From: Adhaeribacter rhizoryzae
GTDB taxonomy: Bacteria > Bacteroidota > Bacteroidia > Cytophagales > Hymenobacteraceae
Direction: 5' to 3'
Assembly: GCF_008629685.1 (NCBI RefSeq)
Contig: NZ_VWSF01000023.1
Coordinates: forward strand, 1-64,000
Length of the DNA: 64,000 nucleotides
Part shown: piece by piece, positions 33,870 through 42,582 of the stretch
Layout of the letters: each line of letters begins with the position of its first letter
How positions within the stretch are numbered: position 1 is the first letter of the stretch
Notes under the pieces: model-generated
What the model was told of the DNA's origin: nothing
The model's database searches: none
Seen by the model: only the letters and a program-made list of their open reading frames with translations
Translations under genes and position numbers: made by a program

Positions 33870-33885
33870 AATATAAAATTAGTTT

Positions 33886-35004
33886 ATGCAGGATGTTGGC
33901 AATGAGTGGTTTATACTGAACAATATTCAGGCTATAGATACGCCGGCGCTGGTGGTATATCCGGAGCGGGTTAAAGAAAATATTCGGCTGTTAAAGAGTA
34001 TGGTATCTGGCGTGGAATGGCTGCGGCCCCACGTAAAAACGCACAAGATGGCCGAAGTAAGCCAAATGCTTTTGGCGGCCGGTATAACTAAATTTAAATG
34101 CGCCACCATTGCTGAGGCCGAAATGCTCGGGATGGCCAGTGCACCCGATGTACTGTTGGCTTACCAACCTGTGGGCCCGAAAATTGCCAGGCTGCAACAG
34201 CTAACCCAAACTTACCCCAATACCCAATTCAGTTGTTTAGTAGATAATCCGGTAACGGCAGCGGCAATTGGCGAAATATTTGCAAAATCTGGCCGGGAGT
34301 TGCCGGTTTTTATTGATTTAAACGTGGGCATGAACCGGACCGGCATTCAGCCAGGACCTACTGCTTTAGCGCTTTACGTTACGTGCCACAGAACGGCCGG
34401 TATAAAACCAATCGGTTTGCATGCCTACGATGGCCATATACGCGATACCGATTTATCGGACCGGAAAGAGAAAAGCGATGCAGCCTTTGCTCCGGTGGAA
34501 GAATTAGTGAACGAAATATTAAACAAAGGCTTACCTAAACCAATATTGGTGGTCGGTGGTACACCTACTTTTCCCATTCATGCCTTGCGGCCCAGTGTTG
34601 AGTGCAGCCCCGGTACGTTTATTTTCTGGGATTGGGGTTATAGCCAACTTTTGCCCGAGCAACAATTTAATTTTGCGGCGCTGGTCTTAACCCGGGTCAT
34701 TTCCAAGCTAGATGATGAAACCTTGTGCCTTGACCTGGGACATAAATCCGTAGCGGCTGAGAATCCTTTTCCGAGGGTAATATTTTTAAATGCGCCGGAT
34801 GTGCAAGCAATTGGGCAAAGCGAAGAACATTTTGTAGTAAAAGTAAATGCTGCGAATAATTACCAGGTAGGCGATGTATTTTACGGCGTTCCCATTCATA
34901 TTTGCCCAACCTGTGCCTTGTACGAACAAGCTTATGTAGCCGAAGTCGGCGCCATTAAAACCACCTGGCAAGTAATATCGCGCAACCGTTTCATAACTGT
35001 TTAA
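33886..35004 (+). CDS. D-threonine aldolase-like PLP enzyme
   Basis: 372 residues, alanine racemase-type N-terminal barrel with the PLP lysine Lys51 in RPHVKTHKMAEV, and C-terminal D-serine dehydratase-like domain with the metal-binding HICPTCALYE (His and Cys). These fold type III enzymes cleave or dehydrate D-3-hydroxy amino acids such as D-threonine with a divalent metal. The neighbours RidA (imine clean-up), M19 dipeptidase and M20 peptidase support a D-amino acid or modified peptide breakdown route. Gap to the next gene is 8 bp. Confidence 0.9.
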   Translation: MQDVGNEWFILNNIQAIDTPALVVYPERVKENIRLLKSMVSGVEWLRPHVKTHKMAEVSQMLLAAGITKFKCATIAEAEMLGMASAPDVLLAYQPVGPKIARLQQLTQTYPNTQFSCLVDNPVTAAAIGEIFAKSGRELPVFIDLNVGMNRTGIQPGPTALALYVTCHRTAGIKPIGLHAYDGHIRDTDLSDRKEKSDAAFAPVEELVNEILNKGLPKPILVVGGTPTFPIHALRPSVECSPGTFIFWDWGYSQLLPEQQFNFAALVLTRVISKLDDETLCLDLGHKSVAAENPFPRVIFLNAPDVQAIGQSEEHFVVKVNAANNYQVGDVFYGVPIHICPTCALYEQAYVAEVGAIKTTWQVISRNRFITV

Positions 35005-35012
35005 GAAGAATT

Positions 35013-36092
35013 ATGTTTATTGTAGATGCACACCTCGATTTGGCCATGAACGCCATGGAGTGGAACCGGGATTTACGTCAGTCGGTGAACAAAATACGCG
35101 AAAGGGAAGCCGGTAAAACCGATTTGCCGGACCGGGGCAAAGGTACCGTGGCTTTCCCGGAATTGCGCCAGGGTAATATTGGGTTGGTAGTAGCTACCCA
35201 GATTGCCCGCTTTGTAGCCCCTGATAACCCTTTGTCCGGTTGGCACTCCCCCGAGCAAGCCTGGGCCCAAACCCAGGCCCAACTAGCCTGGTACCGCGCC
35301 ATGGAAGAAGCCGGCGAACTGGTGCAAATTAAAGATTTATCCGGGTTAGATAATCACCTAAATTTATGGCAACAAGCTACTGTTACCGAAAGTAAACCAA
35401 TAGGTTATATTTTAAGTCTGGAAGGCGCCGATTCTATTATTACGCCGGGCCATTTAGAACGGGCTTATGCCCAGGGTTTGCGGGCCGTGGGTTTAGCGCA
35501 TTATGGTCCGGGCCGGTACGCCAATGGCACCGATGCCACCGGTGGTCTAGGGCCGCAGGGCAAAGAATTATTAAAAGAAATGGAACGCCTGAATATTATT
35601 CTGGATGCTACCCACCTTTGCGACGATAGTTTCTGGGAAGCGCTAAACCATTTTAACGGGCCGGTTTGGGCCAGCCACAATAATTGCCGTTCTATTGTAA
35701 ACCACAACCGCCAGTTTTCCGATGAACAAATACGGGAATTAATAAACCGGGGCGCGGTAATTGGCAGTGTTATGGATGCCTGGATGGTCGTGCCGAACTG
35801 GGAAAGAGGCAAATCTACCCCTGAGGGCCTTAATTGTAATCTAGGCAAAGTGCTGGACCACCTGGATCATATTTGCCAACTAGCCGGCAACACCAACCAC
35901 GTAGGAATTGGGTCTGACCTGGATGGCGCTTTTGGTAAAGAACAAAGCCCTTACGACTTAGAAACCATTTCGGATTTGCAGAAAATTCCGGCTTTATTAT
36001 CCAAACGCGGTTATTCTGAGGCTGATATCCAGAATATTATGCACGGCAACTGGCTGCAGTTTTTGCGCCAAACCTGGGGCGCTTCGTCATAA
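35013..36092 (+). CDS. membrane dipeptidase (peptidase M19)
   Basis: 359 residues, amidohydrolase-type barrel. The first metal site is VDAHLDLAMNA (His and Asp); the bridging Glu is in LSLEGADS, further His in DATHLCDDSFW and WASHNNCRSI, and Asp near GIGSDLDGAFG. No signal peptide, so probably cytosolic. M19 enzymes cleave dipeptides, and many accept a C-terminal D-residue, which matches the D-threonine aldolase-like gene upstream. Confidence 0.92.
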   Translation: MFIVDAHLDLAMNAMEWNRDLRQSVNKIREREAGKTDLPDRGKGTVAFPELRQGNIGLVVATQIARFVAPDNPLSGWHSPEQAWAQTQAQLAWYRAMEEAGELVQIKDLSGLDNHLNLWQQATVTESKPIGYILSLEGADSIITPGHLERAYAQGLRAVGLAHYGPGRYANGTDATGGLGPQGKELLKEMERLNIILDATHLCDDSFWEALNHFNGPVWASHNNCRSIVNHNRQFSDEQIRELINRGAVIGSVMDAWMVVPNWERGKSTPEGLNCNLGKVLDHLDHICQLAGNTNHVGIGSDLDGAFGKEQSPYDLETISDLQKIPALLSKRGYSEADIQNIMHGNWLQFLRQTWGASS

Positions 36093-36147
36093 TCTTCGGC
36101 TCAGCCAAAATATTTAAATCTACTGCTTAACCTTTTATGTGGCTTTT

Positions 36148-37455
36148 ATGTGGCGTTTCCGGAATATTGCTAAGTTAAATATTATCCTAGGTGCCCTTGC
36201 TTTTGGTTCGGCGGCTAATCTGCAAGCGCAGCAACTATCGGCAACGGAGAAAAAAATATTGGCCACCGTAACGCAAAATATGCCTGCCACCGAAAAGTTG
36301 CTGGAACAAGTGGTAAATATTAACAGCGGCACCCTGAATGTAGCGGGGGTAAAGGAAGTTGGCAATGTTTTCGGAAAAGAGTTAACCAGTTTAGGATTTA
36401 CTACTACTTGGCTGCCAATGCCAGATTCGATGCGTCGGGCCGGCCATTTGGTAGCGCAACGAAAAGGCCATAAAGGGAAAAAACTCTTACTGCTGGGCCA
36501 CCTCGATACCGTTTTCGAACCCGACATGCCACCCAACCCTTACCAGCGACTGAATGACTCTACTGCTACCGGGCAGGGTGTGAACGATATGAAGGGCGGC
36601 GATGTGGTAATTATTGCGGCTTTAAAAGCGTTAGCGGCCCACGGCCTGCTTAAAAATACCGCTATTACGGTTTACTTTACCGGCGACGAAGAAAATTCGG
36701 GCAAACCCACCCGCATTAGCCGGCAAGATTTTATTAACCGGGCCAAAGAAAGCGAGGTAGCCCTGGCTTTTGAATATGCTGCTGATTTGCATACGGTAGC
36801 TACGGCCCGGCGGGGTTCGAGTAGTTGGGAATTACAGGTTACCGGACAACAGCGCCATTCTTCCACTATTTTTAGTTCAGATGCTGGCTATGGCGCAATA
36901 TTCGAAGCTTCCCGTATTTTAAACGATTTTCGCAAAAAATTAAGCCAGGAAAAATACTTAACTTTTAGTCCGGGGCTGGTGGCGGGCGGTACCGAAGTTA
37001 AAATGGGCAACGGCCGGGCCGAAGCAATCGGGAAAACCAATATTATTGCACCCCAGGTAAAAGTGTCCGGCGATTTACGGTTTTTAACGGAAAATCAGAA
37101 AGAAAAAGCCCGCACCCACATGAAAGAAATTGTTGCCCAACATTTACCCGGTACCAGCGCGCAAATTACTTTTTCGGATGGCATACCCGCCATGGAACCC
37201 ACTAAAGCAAATATTCAGTTGGCCCGATTGGTAAGTGATATTAGCGAAGATATGGGATTGGGCAAAGTTAAAGCCGGTGACCCCGGTGCAAGAGGTGCCG
37301 GCGATATTTCTTATATAGCGGCTTACGTTCCTGGTTTAGATGGATTAGGCGTTACCGGCAAAGGTGCGCATGCGCCCGGCGAAACCATCAACTTAAAAGA
37401 ATTGCCCTTGTTAATTCAACGAACAGCGCTGCTGCTTTACCGTTTAACCAGATAA
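36148..37455 (+). CDS. secreted M20 family metallopeptidase
   Basis: 435 residues from ATG 36148 (a GTG three codons earlier is possible). Signal peptide ends LQAQQ near residue 30. Di-zinc ligands are visible in LLGHLDTVFEP (His, Asp), GVNDMKGG (Asp) and GDEENSGKP (Glu pair), and the final His in GKGAHAPGE. The lid domain begins at WELQVTGQQRHSS. This is the carboxypeptidase G2-like branch. Being exported, it may feed peptides or amino acid derivatives into the cytosolic M19/aldolase route. Confidence 0.9.
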   Translation: MWRFRNIAKLNIILGALAFGSAANLQAQQLSATEKKILATVTQNMPATEKLLEQVVNINSGTLNVAGVKEVGNVFGKELTSLGFTTTWLPMPDSMRRAGHLVAQRKGHKGKKLLLLGHLDTVFEPDMPPNPYQRLNDSTATGQGVNDMKGGDVVIIAALKALAAHGLLKNTAITVYFTGDEENSGKPTRISRQDFINRAKESEVALAFEYAADLHTVATARRGSSSWELQVTGQQRHSSTIFSSDAGYGAIFEASRILNDFRKKLSQEKYLTFSPGLVAGGTEVKMGNGRAEAIGKTNIIAPQVKVSGDLRFLTENQKEKARTHMKEIVAQHLPGTSAQITFSDGIPAMEPTKANIQLARLVSDISEDMGLGKVKAGDPGARGAGDISYIAAYVPGLDGLGVTGKGAHAPGETINLKELPLLIQRTALLLYRLTR

Positions 37456-37558
37456 ATAATATATAAGTGTTAGCCAGAAAGCTGCTTTTTAAAATATTAT
37501 TTAACTGCCCGAATATCTAAAAACTAAAAGGCAGCAATATTTATGAAGCAATCCAAAC

Positions 37559-37617
37559 CTGTCATTCAGGAGGAAACTATTTAGTAGATAGCCAAATAGT
37601 TTCCTCCTGAATGACAG
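37559..37617. repeat. intergenic palindrome, loop family copy D (inverted)
   Basis: A perfect 24-bp stem (37559-37582 with 37594-37617, starting CTGTCATTCAGGAGGAAACT) around the 11-base loop AGTAGATAGCC, whose reverse complement GGCTATCTACT differs from the common loop core GGCTACCTGCT at two positions. This copy is therefore in the opposite orientation. The rest of the 37456-37762 gap is AT-rich and holds the promoter of the next gene. Confidence 0.88.
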
Positions 37618-37762
37618 CGATAGGCTCCTTAGACTCACGATATATTTATAAGGATAATTATGCGTAAATTCAGAAAATAAATATTAATTCGTTTAACATA
37701 AATTTCAGATAATAAATGCATAAAATGATTTAGTCTAAAGTTAAGTTTAAGGAGAAACGCTA

Positions 37763-38824
37763 ATGAAAAAATTGCTTGGTACCTGTTTGTTTTGGTTTAT
37801 TTTAATGGGTTCAGCCTGGGCCCAGCAACCAAAAGCCAGGCCCCCCGGAACGGCATTGCAGCAGAAAAATATGGTGCAAGCAGCGCAAGCTTTTTTAAAT
37901 TCCCTAACCACTGACCAACAACAGAAAGCAGTTTTTACTTTTACCGATGAGGAACGATTTAATTGGCATTATGTGCCCAAGCAACGGCAAGGTTTGTGGC
38001 TGAAAGACATGACTGCGCAGCAACGAAAATTAGCTATGGCCTTGTTGCAGGTACCCTTAAGCGAGCAAGGCTACGGTAAAGCCAAAGCCATTATAGAACT
38101 GGAAGTTATTTTAAAAGCATTAGAAAATCGCCCACCCGAAGACACTTACCGCGATCCGGATAAATATTACTTTTCTTTTTTCGGTAAACCTGCTGCCCAG
38201 GAACCTTGGGGCTGGCGCGTAGAAGGCCACCATTTATCTTTAAATTTTTCATCGGTGACTGGCAAAGTAGTTTCGCAAACGCCTGCTTTTATGGGTTCCA
38301 ATCCGGCTATTGTGCCAAACGGCCCGCATAAAGGCAAACAAATATTAAAACAGGAAGCTGACCTGGGATTTGCTTTGCTGCATTCTTTTTCGGCGGAGCA
38401 ACTCCAAAAAGTAATAATCTCGGAAAAAGCACCCAACGAAATATTAACCGGTAATGCCCGCAAAGCTATGCTGGAAAAACCAGTCGGAATTTTATACACC
38501 GAAATGACGCCTGCCCAGCAGAAAATATTTAACCAATTGCTGCAAACGTACCTGCAAATCTACCGGCCAGATTTGGCAAAGGCTTTAAATCAAAAAGTAG
38601 AAAAAGCAGGCCTGCATAACATGTATTTTACCTGGGCCGGCAGCAAAGAACCAGGTTTAGGCAACGCGCACTATTACCGCATTCATAGCCCGGTAATATT
38701 AATAGAATACGACAACTCCCAGAATAATGCAAACCATGTACACACCGTGGTACGCGATTTAACCAACGATTTTGGGGAAGATGCGCTGCAATCGCATTAC
38801 CAGAAACATCAGCATAAAAAATAA
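37763..38824 (+). CDS. secreted DUF3500 domain protein
   Basis: 353 residues with a signal peptide (MKKLLGTCLFWFILMGSAWA) and one DUF3500 domain. Conserved landmarks are FTDEERFNWHYVP, RDPDKYYFSFFGKP, WGWRVEGHHLSLNFS and a C-terminal YYRIHSPVILIEYDNSQ with NHVHTV. The His/Asp-rich core suggests a metal site, but no activity is established for the family. Single gene, preceded by AAGGAG as a good ribosome-binding site. Confidence 0.85.
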   Translation: MKKLLGTCLFWFILMGSAWAQQPKARPPGTALQQKNMVQAAQAFLNSLTTDQQQKAVFTFTDEERFNWHYVPKQRQGLWLKDMTAQQRKLAMALLQVPLSEQGYGKAKAIIELEVILKALENRPPEDTYRDPDKYYFSFFGKPAAQEPWGWRVEGHHLSLNFSSVTGKVVSQTPAFMGSNPAIVPNGPHKGKQILKQEADLGFALLHSFSAEQLQKVIISEKAPNEILTGNARKAMLEKPVGILYTEMTPAQQKIFNQLLQTYLQIYRPDLAKALNQKVEKAGLHNMYFTWAGSKEPGLGNAHYYRIHSPVILIEYDNSQNNANHVHTVVRDLTNDFGEDALQSHYQKHQHKK

Positions 38825-39079
38825 TTATTTGCGGGTTGTAAGTAGCCTTTTAAAATTTTAGCCCACCGGATTTAGATAATTATATTTATTTAAAGTAATT
38901 GGGCGGCTAAATACAATTAAATTATCTCTTTATTTTCATCCAAAATAAAGGATTAGGAGTAATATATTAATAATTAAATTATATAAAACTATAGCTAAGC
39001 AGGCTTGTTTAACTCTCTGATTTTTAAATTTATATAAGGTTGATTTTACCAACTTTTCAGTTGATTATTTTAATTAACT

Positions 39080-40000
39080 ATGAAATATAAAATACTGGTT
39101 TATGTAATTATAGCGGCTTTATTAGGTTTTTTCCTGATGCTGGCTACTTGTGTCAGGCGCATAGATACCAGCCCTAAACCGGACGAAGCGGCTAAGACTA
39201 CTACCAAGGAGAAACCTGGCGCCCGCACCATTTTTACCGGCAGCGAACATTTACTATTGGGTAACCCGAGTAATGCTACCGCCGAGGAAAGCAATTTTAA
39301 TAATTATTTGCTGGACAAACCGCAGTTTGCAATTTCTTACAGCCGCGACCGGGGTATTCCTAACTGGGTTAGCTGGCACGTAAACCGCGACTGGATGGGC
39401 GATGCGCCCCGGCAAGATAATTTCCGGACCGATACAACCTTGCCCACCGGTTGGTACAAGGTAAATACCTACGCTTATTCCGGTAGTGGTTTCGATAGGG
39501 GGCATAATTGTCCTTCCGCCGATCGCTCCAACACCCCGGAAGATAATACAGCCACTTTTTTAATGACCAATATTATTCCGCAGGCTCCTACGCATAACCG
39601 CGAAACCTGGGGCAATATGGAAGAATATATCCGGACCTTAATAGAACAAGGCGGCCAGGAATGCTATATTATAATGGGAAGCTACGGCAAAGGTGGTACG
39701 GGCAGTAATGGGTTTAAAGAAACCATTGCGGGCGGCAAGATTACGGTGCCCGCTCAAATCTGGAAAGTGGTGGTGGTTATTCCGGAGGGCGACGACGATG
39801 GTAACCGCATTAACCAGCAAACCCGGGTAATTGCCGTAAATACGCCCAATACCAATAATGCTAACCCCGATTGGGCTACTTACCTGACTACCGTTGATGC
39901 CATTGAAGCGGCTACCGGTTATGATTTACTCTCGGCCTTGCCCGACGAAATTGAACAAATTATTGAGGCGAAAGTAGATGCCGGTCCGGAGCGGCGGTAA
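39080..40000 (+). CDS. DNA/RNA non-specific endonuclease (NucA type), exported or membrane-anchored
   Basis: 306 residues. The N terminus has one hydrophobic segment ending MLATC (Cys24), which could be a lipoprotein site or a membrane anchor. The nuclease domain carries the DRGH motif (Asp139-Arg-Gly-His142) in FDRGHNCPSADRSN, and the metal Asn region NIIPQAPTHNRETW. Enzymes of this type cut DNA and RNA without sequence preference using Mg. The next gene, 41 bp later, looks like a NuiA-type inhibitor, so this is likely a toxin-like nuclease with its antidote. Confidence 0.92.
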   Translation: MKYKILVYVIIAALLGFFLMLATCVRRIDTSPKPDEAAKTTTKEKPGARTIFTGSEHLLLGNPSNATAEESNFNNYLLDKPQFAISYSRDRGIPNWVSWHVNRDWMGDAPRQDNFRTDTTLPTGWYKVNTYAYSGSGFDRGHNCPSADRSNTPEDNTATFLMTNIIPQAPTHNRETWGNMEEYIRTLIEQGGQECYIIMGSYGKGGTGSNGFKETIAGGKITVPAQIWKVVVVIPEGDDDGNRINQQTRVIAVNTPNTNNANPDWATYLTTVDAIEAATGYDLLSALPDEIEQIIEAKVDAGPERR

Positions 40001-40041
40001 TATTTTTCTGAGTTATTGTTAAAAATTTATACATTTCTTCC

Positions 40042-40464
40042 ATGTCGGAAACAAATGCAGCAGCCGTAGATACTTTTATGCAGAATTTGCAGGAACGCTG
40101 CGAAGGCTTGTTTTATATGAGCGAAAGCGAATATCCGCTGGAGCCTTTTATTTTTGAAGTACCGGACGCAGCTGCCATAACCAATGCTGAGGTGCTAAAA
40201 TTAGCCGGGCAGCCGCAGGAATCTTTCTTAGAAGTGGTGGATTTACCTTATTTTTTGCGTAACCAAACCGCCGATGTTCCCGATGCCGATGAATTTATAC
40301 AGGATATAACAAGGCGTTTCCGGGAATTACAAACTTACATGCAAGCGCAATTGCCCGATGTAAAAGTATACCGGATTGGTAAACACGAAGTTCAGGTGTA
40401 TGCTTTAGGTAAACTAAACCAAACCCAATTAGCCGGTTTTAAAACAGTATCTGTAGAAACCTGA
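40042..40464 (+). CDS. nuclease A inhibitor (NuiA) family protein
   Basis: 140 residues, acidic, no signal peptide. FYMSESEYPLEPFIFE followed by FLRNQ and a helical RFRELQTYMQAQLPDVKVYRIG matches the NuiA family, whose Anabaena member binds and blocks the NucA nuclease. It directly follows a NucA-type nuclease gene on the same strand. It would protect the cytosol from enzyme that has not yet been exported. Confidence 0.82.
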   Translation: MSETNAAAVDTFMQNLQERCEGLFYMSESEYPLEPFIFEVPDAAAITNAEVLKLAGQPQESFLEVVDLPYFLRNQTADVPDADEFIQDITRRFRELQTYMQAQLPDVKVYRIGKHEVQVYALGKLNQTQLAGFKTVSVET

Positions 40465-40810
40465 AATTTATTTAGCTTTAAATCAGCCGCCGCTAAATAT
40501 TTATAATATTCCTCCCAAATAATATTTCAGCGATAAACGAAATCTCTGAATTGGTGTAGTTTTTAAGTGATTACACCCGCCCTGCCGGAAAATAATAATT
40601 ACATCTTGGCTAAAAATATAAAAAAAATATATTACTTTAATTCAATATTATTTTAACTTCCTTTTCCCGGAGGTTTTTTTATTTTGTACCCTGGTTTTTG
40701 AATTTACAAGGTAAATATTATTTATTCAAGTACCCGGAACCAGCACCTCCCTTTACTTACATTTTATTCTTGATTCTTTGCATTTCCAGCGTTCAAAAAA
40801 TTGAATTTGT
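40465..40810. other. promoter region of the FAD oxidoreductase cluster
   Basis: 346 bp, AT-rich. An imperfect dyad TTCAGCGAT/ATCTCTGAA spans 40526-40550. No small gene was seen. Confidence 0.4.
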
Positions 40811-42565
40811 ATGAAAACAAAGGTGGCAATTTTGGGTGGCGGGGTAGCGGGTATGAGTGCTGCGCACGAGCTGGCGGAGCGTGGATTTTCAGTTGAGGTT
40901 TACGAAAAGCAACCGCGTTATGTGGGTGGCAAAGCCCGCAGCGTAGATGCCGAAAATACCGGCCGGGACGGTCGCCCGGATTTGCCGGGAGAACACGGGT
41001 TTCGGTTTTTTCCGGGGTTTTACAAACACGTAACCGATACCATGAAACGAATTCCGTTTAATAATAATTTAAATGGCGTATTCGATAACCTGGTTATGAC
41101 CGAAAGGGTAATGCTCGCCCGCTTTGGTAAAATGCCCATTTCGGATATTGTGAACTTCCCCAAAAGCAAAGCCGATTTAAATGCTTTAATTCAGGTACTG
41201 CAGCACGCAGATTTTGGCTTAACCAAAGAAAACGAGGTGCTTTTTGCCGATAAAATCTGGCAATTACTAACCAGCAGTTACGAAAGGCGCCAGCAGGTTT
41301 ATGAGCGCATTGGCTGGTGGCAATACATGGAAACCGACCAGCAGTGCGGCGACCAAAATCCGTGCCCTTATGAAGAATATTGTGTAGGCGGGCTCACGCA
41401 TTCCTTGGTGGCGGCCCAGCCCAAATTAATGAGTACCAAAACCGGGGGCGATATTCTGTTGCAGTTAATGCTCTTGATGGCCAACCCCGAAGGCCAAACC
41501 GATCGGGTTTTAAACGGCCCCACCAACGATGTCTGGCTTTTACCGTGGTTAAAGCACCTGCAAAGTATGGGGGTGCAATATTTTCATCACCATATAACCC
41601 ACGAATTTATTTGCGATGCCCATACTAATAAAATAACCGGTGTGCGGGTAAAAGATCTGGAAACCGAAACGTTAAAAACAATTCAAGCCGATTATTACAT
41701 TGCTGCCATGCCGCTCGAAAGAATGGCTCCGTTGGTAAACAAAGAGATGCTGACCGCCGACAGTACCTTAGCTTTTTTGAAAGATCTTAGCCAAAAACAC
41801 GAGCACAGCCTGAATTGGATGAATGGCATTCAATATTATTTAAACCAGGATGTACCCCTGAATAAAGGCCATATTATTTTTATTGATTCGCCGTGGGCCG
41901 TTACAGCAATATCGCAGGTACAATTCTGGAAAGGTTTTGATTTAAGTAAGTACGGCAATGGTCAGGTAAAAGGTATTTTGTCGGTAGATGTATCGGATTG
42001 GTTTACGCCGGGGCTTAATGGCAAAACAGCCCGCGACTGTACTTTAGAAGAAATAAAAGATGAAGTTTGGGCGCAAATGGAAAAAAGCCTGAACGTAAAC
42101 GGGCAGAGATTAATAGATCGCAGCATGGTACTGGATTGCCACATAGATTGCGATATTTCGGAAGAAGCGCGGGCAGTTGGTAATTCGTTTGCGGCCATGC
42201 ATAATGCCGAACCCTTGCTGGTGAATACTGCTAATTCCTGGAGTATGCGTCCGGAAGCCACCACTGGTATAAAAAATTTATTTCTGGCTTCTGATTACGT
42301 GCGCACCTTTACCGATTTGGCTACCATGGAAGGCGCCAATGAAGCTGCCCGCCGCGCCGTAAACGGCATAATTGCCCAAACCAAGGCAAATGTACCTTAT
42401 TGTAAAATCTGGAACCTGCACGAACCAGGAGTTTTAGCTGTGCTGCGGTGGCTCGACAAAAAGCGCTACGAAAAAGGGCTGCCCTGGACTGATGAAACAC
42501 CTTGGTTGTTTAAATTATTGCACGAAGCTAATTACCTGTATCATAAACTTACCGGTTTTAAATAA
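40811..42565 (+). CDS. FAD-dependent oxidoreductase, phytoene desaturase/hydroxysqualene dehydroxylase-like
   Basis: 584 residues. The FAD-binding start is VAILGGGVAGMSAAHELAER, followed by VYEKQPRYVGGKARS and PGEHGFRFFPGFYKHV, a signature of the amine oxidase/carotenoid desaturase superfamily branch that includes HpnE-like dehydroxylases. The C-terminal FAD contact is NLFLASDYVRTFTDLATMEG. CGDQNPCPYEEYC is an unusual Cys-rich insertion near residue 178. It precedes a Pyr4-like membrane protein by 17 bp, which suggests joint work on an isoprenoid or steroid-like lipid; this is inference. Confidence 0.83.
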   Translation: MKTKVAILGGGVAGMSAAHELAERGFSVEVYEKQPRYVGGKARSVDAENTGRDGRPDLPGEHGFRFFPGFYKHVTDTMKRIPFNNNLNGVFDNLVMTERVMLARFGKMPISDIVNFPKSKADLNALIQVLQHADFGLTKENEVLFADKIWQLLTSSYERRQQVYERIGWWQYMETDQQCGDQNPCPYEEYCVGGLTHSLVAAQPKLMSTKTGGDILLQLMLLMANPEGQTDRVLNGPTNDVWLLPWLKHLQSMGVQYFHHHITHEFICDAHTNKITGVRVKDLETETLKTIQADYYIAAMPLERMAPLVNKEMLTADSTLAFLKDLSQKHEHSLNWMNGIQYYLNQDVPLNKGHIIFIDSPWAVTAISQVQFWKGFDLSKYGNGQVKGILSVDVSDWFTPGLNGKTARDCTLEEIKDEVWAQMEKSLNVNGQRLIDRSMVLDCHIDCDISEEARAVGNSFAAMHNAEPLLVNTANSWSMRPEATTGIKNLFLASDYVRTFTDLATMEGANEAARRAVNGIIAQTKANVPYCKIWNLHEPGVLAVLRWLDKKRYEKGLPWTDETPWLFKLLHEANYLYHKLTGFK

Positions 42566-42582
42566 TTTAATCCCGAAATATT

